From Methanolinea sp. UBA277 (GTDB lineage Archaea; Halobacteriota; Methanomicrobia; Methanomicrobiales; Methanospirillaceae): 64,000 nucleotides of DNA. A model generated the notes under the pieces. It ran no database searches. It had not been told where the DNA came from and worked only from the letters and a program-made list of their open reading frames with translations. How positions within the stretch are numbered: the first letter of the stretch is position 1; each line of letters starts with the position of its first letter. The DNA lies in the NCBI GenBank assembly GCA_002499905.1, contig DANP01000028.1:58565-122564 (forward strand), in the 5' to 3' direction. Below are positions 50,190-58,540 of this stretch, one piece after another. A program made the position numbers and the translations under genes.

Positions 50190-52032
50190 AGACCTCGGCC
50201 TGAAAGCCGGGATCGAGATCCACCAGCAGCTGAACACCCGGGAGAAACTCTTCTGCCACTGTCCGACCGTGCTCAGGAAATTTGATGAACGCATCGGGGA
50301 GTTTTTCCGGTATCTCCGGGCAACCGAGAGCGAGCTCGGCGAGATTGACGAAGCGGCAAAAGAGGAGATGAAGCATGAGCGCCGGTTCTGCTACTATGCC
50401 TATGACACGACCTGTCTGGTGGAGTACGACGAGGAACCTCCTGCACCTCTCAACCCGGAAGCGCTTGAAATCTGCTGTACCATTGCCCGGGCCCTCTCGA
50501 TGACTCCTATCGGGCAGGTCCACACCATGCGGAAGCTGGTGATCGACGGCTCCAATACCAGTGGATTCCAGAGGACGGCCTTAGTGGCACTGGACGGAGT
50601 GCTCCCGAACGGTGGGAGTATTGAGACCATCTGTCTCGAGGAGGAGGCGGCGCAGCGGGTCGAGGGCGACACCTTCTCGCTCGACCGCCTGGGGATACCC
50701 CTGGTGGAGATTACCACTTCCCCCTGCATGAAGACACCTGAGGAGGTCCGGGAGATCGCGGCGTACCTGGGAATGGTGCTCAGGTCAACCGGGAGGGTGA
50801 AGCGGGGTCTCGGGACCATCCGGCAGGATGTGAACATCTCCATCAGGGACGGTGCCCGGGTGGAGATCAAAGGGGTGCAGGAGCTTGACCTCATCGCAGA
50901 GGTCGTGAAACGGGAGGCACTTCGCCAGAAGAACCTGCTCATAACCCGCGACCAGCTCAGGGACCGCGGTGCATCGGTCCTGCAGGAACCGGTCGATGTC
51001 ACAGCGATGTTCGGAACGACAGCATCCTCAATCCTGAAGAAAGCGGCCTGCATTTTAGCCGTCCGTCTGCCGGGATTCGCAGGCCTGGTGGGCAGGGAGA
51101 TCCAGCCGGGACGAAGGCTCGGAAGCGAATTCTCCGATTACGCAAGGAAGTGCGGGGTCGGGGGCATCTTTCATACCGACGAACTCCCTGCGTACGGGAT
51201 CACGGCCGGGGAAGTTGCAGACCTGCGGGCGCACCTCCCGGCCAGAGATGATGAATGCATCGTCCTGGTTGCCGCAGACACAAAGACGGCCCGGTGTGCA
51301 GCACAGCAGGTGGTTATCCGGGCTGAATGGGCCCTCCGGGGTATCCCGGAAGAGACCAGGAAGATGCTTGAGGAAGGGAGCACCGCCTACATGCGCCCGC
51401 TCCCGGGCGCAGCACGGATGTATCCGGAGACGGATGTGGTTCCGGTCACCATCACCAGCGACTGGTTTGATGTGCTGCCCCTCCCCGAGCTCCTGACCGC
51501 AAAACGGGACCGGTTTGTCCGCGATCTCCAGCTGGATCCGGCGCTCGCCTCCCAGCTGGTATCTTCCGAACAGGTGGTTCTCTTTGAACAGCTGGTCGCG
51601 GCAGGAATCTCCCCCGCACTCGCAACGCGGACCCTGCTCTCAACCCTGAAAGAGCTTTCCCGGGCAGGCACCGATGTCCGGTGCCTTTCTGATCAGGAAA
51701 TCCTGGATGTCCTGTCCGCTGTCGAGCGGGGTGAGGCTGCAAAAGAGGCCGTACCCGACATTCTCGGAAAGGTTTCTTCCGGGGCATCGGTTGCTGAAGC
51801 CCTCCGGGAGTGTGCCCCTGCCCTGTCCCGCGACGAACTCCGGGCGATCGTGAAGAAGATTGTCGATCAACGGAGCGATTTCATCGCCGAACGCGGGAAC
51901 GGGGCTCTCGGCCCGCTCATGGGAGTGGTCATGGCCGAGGTACGGGGTTCTGTCGACGGGAAACTGGTGAGTGAGGTACTCCGTCAGGAGATCGCAGGAC
52001 ACCTGAAGGAGAGAGGGCCCCGACCGGAGTGA
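50179..52032 (+). CDS. gatE: Glutamyl-tRNA(Gln) amidotransferase subunit E
   Basis: This 617-aa subunit binds and phosphorylates Glu-tRNA-Gln and receives ammonia from GatD. It has LGLKAGIEIHQQLNTREKLFCHCPT, DGSNTSGFQRTALVALDG, GIPLVEITTSPCM, IRQDVNISIRDGARVEIKGVQELD, an AspRS-like insertion domain (residues about 265-410) and a YqeY-like tail with GNGALGPLMGVVMAEVRG. No glutaminyl-tRNA synthetase is seen here, in line with the indirect pathway of archaea. Confidence 0.96.
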   Translation: MDYEDLGLKAGIEIHQQLNTREKLFCHCPTVLRKFDERIGEFFRYLRATESELGEIDEAAKEEMKHERRFCYYAYDTTCLVEYDEEPPAPLNPEALEICCTIARALSMTPIGQVHTMRKLVIDGSNTSGFQRTALVALDGVLPNGGSIETICLEEEAAQRVEGDTFSLDRLGIPLVEITTSPCMKTPEEVREIAAYLGMVLRSTGRVKRGLGTIRQDVNISIRDGARVEIKGVQELDLIAEVVKREALRQKNLLITRDQLRDRGASVLQEPVDVTAMFGTTASSILKKAACILAVRLPGFAGLVGREIQPGRRLGSEFSDYARKCGVGGIFHTDELPAYGITAGEVADLRAHLPARDDECIVLVAADTKTARCAAQQVVIRAEWALRGIPEETRKMLEEGSTAYMRPLPGAARMYPETDVVPVTITSDWFDVLPLPELLTAKRDRFVRDLQLDPALASQLVSSEQVVLFEQLVAAGISPALATRTLLSTLKELSRAGTDVRCLSDQEILDVLSAVERGEAAKEAVPDILGKVSSGASVAEALRECAPALSRDELRAIVKKIVDQRSDFIAERGNGALGPLMGVVMAEVRGSVDGKLVSEVLRQEIAGHLKERGPRPE

Positions 52033-52078
52033 CAAGGTTTAAGAAATGGCACGACGTATAAATTAAGGAGTTTCATAT

Positions 52079-52387
52079 ATGGGGAAAACAGGAACAGTCC
52101 AGTGGGTTCAGGTCAAAGGTGTCAAAGGCCAGATCAGGCTTGTACCCAAATCCGAAGCGGAAGTGAAGAGACCCGGACCCAACCAGCGGTTCAAGGCCGG
52201 TGCTTCGCTCAAGAAGCTTGAACAGGCGACCGGAGACGGCCGTGGCGGCCCGCGGGGCGGACGCCGGGGAGGCCGTGGCGGAAGGGGACGCGGAGATTCA
52301 AGACCGACCGCAAATCCCATGGTAAGGAAATCGATGCGTCGATCAAAAGCATCGGTAATGGGCGCAAAACAGAAAGCAGGCCGGTAA
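52079..52387 (+). CDS. Small basic RGG-rich protein (DUF5350-like)
   Basis: This 102-aa basic protein has an N-terminal beta-rich part (TVQWVQVKGVKGQIRLVPKSEAEVKRPGPNQRF) and a Gly/Arg-rich stretch with RGG repeats at about residues 55-76. A basic tail (MVRKSMRRSKASVMGAKQKAGR) follows. It looks like a protein that binds RNA or DNA. I associate it with the methanogen family DUF5350, from memory of the N-terminus. AAGGAG lies eight bases before ATG 52079. A terminator hairpin closes the gene. Confidence 0.78.
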   Translation: MGKTGTVQWVQVKGVKGQIRLVPKSEAEVKRPGPNQRFKAGASLKKLEQATGDGRGGPRGGRRGGRGGRGRGDSRPTANPMVRKSMRRSKASVMGAKQKAGR

Positions 52388-52399
52388 CCAGGCCTTTTT
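52378..52399 (+). terminator. Hairpin plus T-run overlapping the RGG gene stop
   Basis: AGGCC (52378-52382) and GGCCT (52391-52395) pair around an 8-base loop that holds the stop codon of the RGG-rich gene; T residues follow (52395-52399). It resembles a bacterial-style intrinsic terminator. Confidence 0.5.
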
Positions 52400-52484
52400 A
52401 TCGATACCAAATATTACTTTTCTGCCCCGCCCGGGCAGCACGATTTCCGTAACTATCATCATCGGGTGAGCTGATAGAGAGAAC

Positions 52485-52841
52485 ATGGATCTCAAGACTG
52501 CCGTAAAAAGCTACCAGTTTGCCGAACGGGCCAAATCCGAACTGATCATCTGCTCACAGCTGGTAACGGCTCTTGGAGGGTTCCCTGACACCGAGAAGGC
52601 GGGAGCGAGGAGGATGCTGGTCATGATCCTGGATTCGGTCAGGGCAGAACTCCAGTTTGCATTCCGCGGAACGGAACAGAGCGAGTTTCGGAGAGCTATC
52701 GACCTGATGAGCGAGGCAATCAGCCTTACCGAGAGCGACCAGTATGGTTCCGCAGCACTCAGGCTCTCGGAGTCGATCAGCATGGTGACTACCGCCGCCC
52801 AGGGGGCCTGGCAGGTACTCGGAGAGCATGGACTCGTCTGA
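52485..52841 (+). CDS. Hypothetical helical protein
   Basis: This 118-aa protein is predicted from its pattern to be all alpha-helical (AVKSYQFAERAKSELIICSQLVTAL, RRMLVMILDSVRAELQFAF, FRRAIDLMSEAISLTES, AALRLSESISMVTTAAQGAWQVL). There are no cysteine motifs or TM segments. I do not recognise a family. Its end overlaps the nitroreductase gene by 14 bases, so they are coupled; it opens a likely operon that runs to the DUF2070 gene. A 6-bp hairpin (52422-52438) lies in its leader. Confidence 0.75.
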   Translation: MDLKTAVKSYQFAERAKSELIICSQLVTALGGFPDTEKAGARRMLVMILDSVRAELQFAFRGTEQSEFRRAIDLMSEAISLTESDQYGSAALRLSESISMVTTAAQGAWQVLGEHGLV

Positions 52842-53355
52842 ATTCCTTGAGTTTCTGGCGGGCCGGAGTTCGGTCAGGGACTACTCTGCGACCGGGATCA
52901 GCGAGCATGAAATCGTCTACCTGCTGGATTGTGCCAGCACCGCCCCCAGTGCAGGAAACCTCGAAGCCTGGGATGTGGTGCTGATCAAGGACTCCGAAAG
53001 GAGGGAAGCCCTCTCCGAAGCAGCACTCGGTCAGTACCATGTTCGAAATGCACCCATCCTCTTTGTGGTCTGTGCGAACTATGTTCGTTCGATGTCGCGG
53101 TACGGGGAACGGGGAATCCTGTATGCGGTGCAGGACGCGACCATTGCCGGCACCTACCTCCTGCTTGCCGCCCATGCACTGCAGCTCAGTTCGTGCTGGG
53201 TTGGCGCATTTGATGAAGAGGAGACAAAGAATATCCTCGGCCTTCCACCCCATGTCCGGCCGATTGCCATCATCTGTATCGGCAGGGGAAAGCCTCCTGC
53301 AGAACTGACCGGACGGATGCCGGTAGCCGAGCACCTCCATATTGAGGAGTGGTGA
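52828..53355 (+). CDS. Nitroreductase family protein
   Basis: This 175-aa FMN-dependent nitroreductase-like protein has the FMN-contact start LAGRSSVRDYSATGIS, TAPSAGNLEAWDVVLI, QDATIAGTYLLLAAHALQLSSCWVGAF and the C-terminal RPIAIICIGRGKPP. Such enzymes reduce flavins, quinones or nitro compounds with NAD(P)H or F420; the substrate is unknown. It sits between the helical protein and UPF0212 with little spacing. Confidence 0.9.
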   Translation: MDSSEFLEFLAGRSSVRDYSATGISEHEIVYLLDCASTAPSAGNLEAWDVVLIKDSERREALSEAALGQYHVRNAPILFVVCANYVRSMSRYGERGILYAVQDATIAGTYLLLAAHALQLSSCWVGAFDEEETKNILGLPPHVRPIAIICIGRGKPPAELTGRMPVAEHLHIEEW

Positions 53356-53369
53356 AGGAGAGGCCACGA

Positions 53370-53708
53370 ATGCCCGATTATCTGGTGGTACTGGAATCAG
53401 CCTGGATTATCAAGGATGTGAAATCCCTTGACGATGCCGTAGGGATCGCTATCAGCGAAGCCGGAAAACGGCTCAATCCAACGGCAAAGTATGTTGAGAT
53501 CGAAGCAGGGATGCTCGCCTGTCCTTTCTGTGAGGGGGAACTGAACAGTGCCCTGGTCGTTGCCAATACGGCACTCGTCGGCCTCGTGCTGGAGATGAAG
53601 GTGTTCCGTGCCGATACGCCGGATCATGCGGCGAAGATAGCAAGGTCTGTTGTCGGAAAGGCTCTCCGGGACATCCCGCTCCAGGTGAAGGACGTATGCG
53701 AACTATGA
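53370..53708 (+). CDS. UPF0212 (DUF555) family protein
   Basis: This 112-aa protein opens MPDYLVVLESAWIIKDVKSLDDAVGIAISEAGKRLNP and has CPFC at about residues 48-51, followed by NSALVVANTALVGLVLEMKVF. It matches the UPF0212 archaeal family of unknown function; the CPFC pair could bind metal. ATG 53370 is preferred since GGAGAGG lies six bases upstream. It overlaps the sugar kinase gene by 13 bases. Confidence 0.88.
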   Translation: MPDYLVVLESAWIIKDVKSLDDAVGIAISEAGKRLNPTAKYVEIEAGMLACPFCEGELNSALVVANTALVGLVLEMKVFRADTPDHAAKIARSVVGKALRDIPLQVKDVCEL

Positions 53709-54607
53709 TCCATGTGGCCGGGCACACGGCAATCGATCACATCTCGCGGGTAGGTATCCTCCCTCACCCGAACAGCTCGGTGACCATCACCGACCGGAAG
53801 ATCTTTTACGGAGGCGGTGCCGCAAACATCGCTGCCGGAATCTCCCGCCTTGGCGGAGCGGTTACCCTGGTGAGTGCGGTCGGTGACGATTTTTCCGGGA
53901 GCGACTACGACGCCTGGCTGGACAGCCTCGGGGTGAAGAAACAGTTCTATGTCGTTCCCGGTACCCACACCCCGACCGCGTTCATGTTTACGGATGAAGC
54001 CGGAGACCAGATCACCTTCTTTGAGTGGGGAGCCTCGGATATTTTCCGGGTATCGGAGCCGCCCTCTTTTCCGTTTGTCCACATGGCCACCGCAGATCCG
54101 GTCTTCAATGTGAAGATCGCTTCACGGGCGGAGTTCTCCTCCTTCGATCCCGGGCAGGACCTCCACCGGTATACCGCAGACCAGCTCTGCGAGATCCTCT
54201 CACATATTTCTCTCCTGTTTGCGAATAACCACGAAGTGGAGGGCATGTGCCGGATGACCGGGCTGTCGCCGGACGGTCTCATCGATAAGGTCCCCATAGC
54301 GGTATTCACCAGTGGTTCCCGGGGAAGTATGCTCTATTGCCGGGGAGAGGAGTGGCACATTCCCGCCGTGCCGGTCCGCATGGCAGATCCGACCGGTGCG
54401 GGGGATGCCTACCGGGCGGGTTTTCTGACCGCTTTTTCGAGGGATCTCCCCCCGCTCACCTGCTGCAGGGTAGGTACCGTCTGTGCATCGTTCGCGGTCG
54501 AGGTCGCCGGCTGCCAGACGAATCTCCCTGGCTGGGGGCAGATGGCAGAGCGGTATACGCAGGCATTCGGGAATCCGGAGGATATTCGCGGGACCTGGCA
54601 GCACTGA
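53696..54607 (+). CDS. PfkB-family carbohydrate/nucleoside kinase
   Basis: This 303-aa ribokinase-fold kinase has the N-terminal GGGAANIAAGISRLGG, a substrate lid region, and the ATP/catalytic motif DPTGAGDAYRAGF with the catalytic Asp near residue 243. Archaeal relatives phosphorylate nucleosides or sugars (for example ADP-independent nucleoside kinases); the substrate here is unknown. It overlaps UPF0212 by 13 bases and is followed by the DUF2070 gene after 26 bases. Confidence 0.9.
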   Translation: MRTMIHVAGHTAIDHISRVGILPHPNSSVTITDRKIFYGGGAANIAAGISRLGGAVTLVSAVGDDFSGSDYDAWLDSLGVKKQFYVVPGTHTPTAFMFTDEAGDQITFFEWGASDIFRVSEPPSFPFVHMATADPVFNVKIASRAEFSSFDPGQDLHRYTADQLCEILSHISLLFANNHEVEGMCRMTGLSPDGLIDKVPIAVFTSGSRGSMLYCRGEEWHIPAVPVRMADPTGAGDAYRAGFLTAFSRDLPPLTCCRVGTVCASFAVEVAGCQTNLPGWGQMAERYTQAFGNPEDIRGTWQH

Positions 54608-54633
54608 ACCGGGGACGAACCAGGAGGGATACG

Positions 54634-56373
54634 GTGAGCATCATCAATGGGGATGTCAAAATGGAGGGACTCTCAAAGTACATTTTTTCAGCCCCATCCT
54701 GGCCGACTTCCCTCGCCATTGTTGTTGTTCTCGGATTTCTGATCGACGGTGCAAGCCTCCGGTTCGGACAGAGCATCCGGTTCTTCGGAACCCTGGCATT
54801 CACCCTCCCGGCCCTCGCCGGTATGCTGTTGACCGGCCCGCTGGCCGCTCTCTCCGGGAGACGGCTGACCTGGAATCGTTCGGCCCTGCTAGCCCTCTCC
54901 TGCACGGTTATCGGTATTATCATCACTCTCACCGGCATGGTGGTGAGCGTCACCCTTCTCTCTCTCTCCTACGCCATTGCAATAGGATTCATGTTCGGTT
55001 CCCGCATCATCGTTCTCGCCGCAATTGTCGACTACCGATTCACCCGGATGATCGTGCCGGCCTTCATCCAGAGCGGAGCCGGCCTTCTCATTGGCGTGAT
55101 GTTCTTTGAACCGCCGTTCCTCGTGCTTGCCCTGCTCCTCCACCTGGTCTTCGGGGCAGGCTTCATACTCCTGATGTGGGCGATCGATCGCCCGCTCTAC
55201 CGGGCGTTCCATATCCACCTTCTCAGTTTTCTCAACACTTTCATCGCCCACCTGACCGATGGATCAAAGACCATGGAGGATTTCTTCCGTGAAATCGGGG
55301 AAGAGGTGTACGTGCCACAGGTCACCATCTTTTTCAGAAAAGAGAAAGGCCGCGGGGTGATTTTCACGGTACCGAATGTCCATCCCGGGCCAATGGGTGA
55401 GATCGGGGGAGGGGTTCTCCCGAAATACCTCCAGAAGGCATTCCCCGAGCTCGTGATGGTCTCCCATGGCACAGCGACCCACGACTTCAACCTTGTCGCC
55501 GAAGAGGAGATCGAAAAGATTGTGACGGCAATCCGTGCCGGAAGAGACCGGCCAGAGTATTCGTCCAGCGCTTCAAGGTCGTACCGCTACCAGTCAGGGT
55601 CGGTCTCGCTCCTCTACCAGGTCTTTGGCACGACACTTCTGATGGTCAGTACCCGTTCCCCTGAGAAAACTGAGGATATTGAATTCGGGATCGGTATGAC
55701 CATCATGGCGGAAGGGCACCGTTCATTCCCCCATGTCGCCTTTGTGGATGCCCATAACTGTTTTACCGGGGACATCTCAAGTATCTCCCCGGGATCCCTG
55801 GCTGCCCTGGATTACCAGCAGGCGGCATTCCATGCTATCACAGAAGGTCCGGGTCTCGAGCAGTACCCGGTAGAGGCGGGGTCATCCCAGGTCATCCCTC
55901 CCTTCACCCGGGTCCAGGGTTTCGGGGATCAGGGCCTGGAAACCCTGGTCATCCGGACCGGTGGGCAGACCACGGCCTATGTTCTGATAGATGGCAATAA
56001 TGTCCTTGCCGGGGTCAGGGAGGTGCTCAGGGAGCACGTGCTCACCCTGGTCGATGAAGCAGAGATCATGACCACCGATTCCCACGTCGTCAACACCGTC
56101 AGCGGCAAGAATCCTGTCGGGTTCAACGTGCCCCCTGATCACATCATCCCCTATCTTGATCAGTCTATACGGGAGGCGCTCGATGATCTCTCTCCTGCAC
56201 GTGCTGGCGGCGATACAGCCCTCTGCGAACAGGTCGTTGTCTTTGGATCTCAGCGGATATCTCAGATGGCGAGTACGGTCAATGCCATGGTGCTCTTCAT
56301 CCCTCCGCTCTCCATCGGCATGCTCCTGCTGGCGTTTCTCCTCTCCATTGTCATCTACCTCATTATCGGGTAG
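54634..56373 (+). CDS. DUF2070 family membrane protein
   Basis: This 579-aa protein has six to seven TM segments in the first 190 residues, a long soluble region of about 340 residues and one TM helix at the very C-terminus (VLFIPPLSIGMLLLAFLLSIVIYLIIG). The soluble part contains VPNVHPGPMGEIGGG, HGTATHDFNLVAEEE, FVDAHNC, and TTDSHVVN: conserved His and Asp residues that suggest metal binding. The family is archaeal and of unknown role. GTG 54634 follows GGAGGG by about five bases; the longer frame lies in the kinase gene. Confidence 0.87.
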   Translation: MSIINGDVKMEGLSKYIFSAPSWPTSLAIVVVLGFLIDGASLRFGQSIRFFGTLAFTLPALAGMLLTGPLAALSGRRLTWNRSALLALSCTVIGIIITLTGMVVSVTLLSLSYAIAIGFMFGSRIIVLAAIVDYRFTRMIVPAFIQSGAGLLIGVMFFEPPFLVLALLLHLVFGAGFILLMWAIDRPLYRAFHIHLLSFLNTFIAHLTDGSKTMEDFFREIGEEVYVPQVTIFFRKEKGRGVIFTVPNVHPGPMGEIGGGVLPKYLQKAFPELVMVSHGTATHDFNLVAEEEIEKIVTAIRAGRDRPEYSSSASRSYRYQSGSVSLLYQVFGTTLLMVSTRSPEKTEDIEFGIGMTIMAEGHRSFPHVAFVDAHNCFTGDISSISPGSLAALDYQQAAFHAITEGPGLEQYPVEAGSSQVIPPFTRVQGFGDQGLETLVIRTGGQTTAYVLIDGNNVLAGVREVLREHVLTLVDEAEIMTTDSHVVNTVSGKNPVGFNVPPDHIIPYLDQSIREALDDLSPARAGGDTALCEQVVVFGSQRISQMASTVNAMVLFIPPLSIGMLLLAFLLSIVIYLIIG

Positions 56374-56901
56374 GAGAAGGTGGCTGAGGTAGGAAGACTC
56401 TGGTTCCCGTGTGCTGCGTGCCCGGTATGTGAAAAATCTATCCCGGTGGGTCATCGGCGGATAACAGGAGGCCACTCAGGATCTTGAAGGTGATTGCAGA
56501 CCGGTTCCTGCATGAAACGGAACGGTCACGAAAAACAGACCATCATGACCTGCACCTGGATACATAATTGATGCATGAGAGTATCAGCCATCGATCAATT
56601 AGAGTATCAGCATTTTCTGCTTAATCCAGGAACCAGGCCATGCTGGCTTCATTCTTCTGTTGTATTGAGTGGTTTATAAAACTTTCTATAAAGGCCGGGC
56701 AAAGCACCCTTATTTTTACATATCACGGCCATATCGGGCACATGAGTGCAGGGTAACGCAGAGAAATGAGGTCAACTGCCGGGGGTTTTAGTCGAAAATT
56801 AAAACCTCAAAAATGGTTTATTTTAAAAAAGGAGCGAAATAAATCGTCAGACGCCACCTTTACATACTCTCTCATCCATAGATACTATGTGGTGAAGTGA
56901 C
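56374..56901. other. Long gene-free, AT-rich stretch with repeats
   Basis: 528 bases without a convincing gene. It holds an 11-base direct repeat AGAGTATCAGC (56578-56588 and 56601-56611) and a hairpin GGTTTTA/TAAAACC (56784-56790/56800-56806). An A-rich stretch follows near 56821-56830. The second half is clearly richer in AT than the flanking genes. It may carry the promoter of the 108-aa gene or an unrecognised small RNA. Confidence 0.5.
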
Positions 56902-57228
56902 ATGGGAAAGGTGGCAGCCGTCTCATACACCCGGGCGGGCACCGCACGCCGCTCGGGCCGGGGACTCTCCATGGAGATATCCGGAGCCAGATATTTTATC
57001 ACCCCGGAGGATATCCCTGCCCTGATGATCCACCGCACGGTCGAGGTCGTCGACCAGAGCGGTGAGCGGGAAGGAACTGCCTGGCTCTCTCCCATTCTCG
57101 ATGCCAGAAAACAGGATCTGACAGCCCTCATCCGGCGGAACCTCTATGTCGTGGGGTACCGTGACCTTTCCCGCGTCCTCAACGGGCATACCCTGACGGC
57201 GCCGGTAAAGGAATATCATCCGGTCTGA
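56902..57228 (+). CDS. Hypothetical protein
   Basis: This 108-aa soluble basic protein starts MGKVAAVSYTRAGTARRSGRGLSMEIS and has the middle segment ARYFITPEDIPALMIHRTVEVVDQSGEREGTAWLSPI and the end YVVGYRDLSRVLNGHTLTAPVKEYHPV. The pattern suggests a small beta fold; no known motif is seen. Codon use is like the neighbours, with GC-rich third positions, which supports a real gene. It stands alone after a 528-base gap. No family recognised. Confidence 0.6.
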   Translation: MGKVAAVSYTRAGTARRSGRGLSMEISGARYFITPEDIPALMIHRTVEVVDQSGEREGTAWLSPILDARKQDLTALIRRNLYVVGYRDLSRVLNGHTLTAPVKEYHPV

Positions 57229-57401
57229 CCGGAATCATCGTGGAATAGGCCCCTTCCCGGGGCTTCCTCATTTCTCGTCAAAATCTCCGTTATACCCCCA
57301 TTCCGGGTCAGGATATGCTGATGCGGGATGATGGGAGCCCTGCTCATCGTGCAGGGTTCACCGTACCTATCCTTTTGAGCTGGTGACACGATACGTATGG
57401 T

Positions 57402-58289
57402 GTGGACTCCCTGACCCATGCCTTTGCGGTCATGCTGGCTGCACCGGATTCGGTCTCCAGGCTGTATCTCTTTGCCCTTGTGCTGGGAGCCGTCATTCCC
57501 GATATCGATATCCTCTTCAAGCCGTACTCCGATCGTTACCCGTCACTGTACATGTTCACCCACGGAGGGGTCACCCACAGCATTCCGGGAGCCGTTGCCA
57601 TGGCGCCCCTTGCTCTCACCGCTAGTGCTGTTGCCATTGCATGGGGTGCATTTCCCATTCCTGAACAGGACTTTAGATGGGTCCTGATGGGAGGTTTCTT
57701 CATTCTCGGGACCTTCACCCATCTCTTCCTTGATGCGCTCGCCTACCCCGGGATCCCCCTCCTCTATCCTGTCACCCCGCAGAAGTATACGGCAGGGATA
57801 TTTCAGGGCCCGAGCCTCGTCCTCTTCGCTGCAAGTCTCATCTTTGCCACGCTCTCGCTTTCGGGCATGGGCGGGCAAACCCTGACATGGACATATGCCG
57901 CATTCTGCATTCTGTTCATTCTTGCCAGCGGCGGGATCGCTTTTGCTGTGCGGGCCGGCACCAGGGGAAGAGCCATTCCAACGCTTCACCCTCTCCGGTG
58001 GATCATTCTCGCAGAAGATGACGGGAGGTATATTCTCTCTTCCTTCCATCTCCTCTCGGGAACAGGTCCGGAGAAGATCTTCCCGAAGTACAGGAATACC
58101 GCTCCTCATGAACTTGAAGACCTGGTCCGGAGACCGGAATACCAGCGGTTGCGGTTCTATTCCTATGTGATTACCGCGAACCGTGACGGTGATCGGGTTG
58201 TCTTCACCGATCCGATCCGTGCTGCAGGGATCATATTCTACCCGCCGTACTATGCCGAGCTTACCCTCCCGGCACCGGATACAGCATGA
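57402..58289 (+). CDS. DUF457/YdjM-type metal-dependent membrane hydrolase
   Basis: This 295-aa protein has the family motifs DSLTHAF at the start, AVIPDIDILF near residue 30, HGGVTHS near 54 and THLFLDAL near 107. These are His/Asp residues on the membrane side that probably bind metal. About five TM segments are present, then a soluble C-terminal domain of 100 residues. The family is often called metal-dependent hydrolase; its substrate is unknown. The start is GTG 57402, the first codon able to give the conserved MDSLTHA. Confidence 0.88.
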   Translation: MDSLTHAFAVMLAAPDSVSRLYLFALVLGAVIPDIDILFKPYSDRYPSLYMFTHGGVTHSIPGAVAMAPLALTASAVAIAWGAFPIPEQDFRWVLMGGFFILGTFTHLFLDALAYPGIPLLYPVTPQKYTAGIFQGPSLVLFAASLIFATLSLSGMGGQTLTWTYAAFCILFILASGGIAFAVRAGTRGRAIPTLHPLRWIILAEDDGRYILSSFHLLSGTGPEKIFPKYRNTAPHELEDLVRRPEYQRLRFYSYVITANRDGDRVVFTDPIRAAGIIFYPPYYAELTLPAPDTA

Positions 58290-58540
58290 TTGCCTGGGGA
58301 GGGAGAAGAGGGGTGACCTGGGGTGTTCCCATCCTGCATCAACCCTGTCAGGTTCCGGTATCCTGCCGGAAATGAACAGATGCACCGGCCATTGATCAGG
58401 ATGGTTATGGAGGATTCGTCCCCTCCTTCCTGTGATGACAGTATATTTCCAGTGGAAATGAAAGGGTCCATAGAACGGCGATTATGCTCTCTATAGATTC
58501 TCCTCCTGATGCGGATCTCTCCGGTGAAACGGGTTACCGT

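Noticed and set aside
54337..54633. Upstream extension of the DUF2070 frame
   Set aside because: It runs through the end of the PfkB gene; GTG 54634 has a good ribosome site and the protein from there fits the family.
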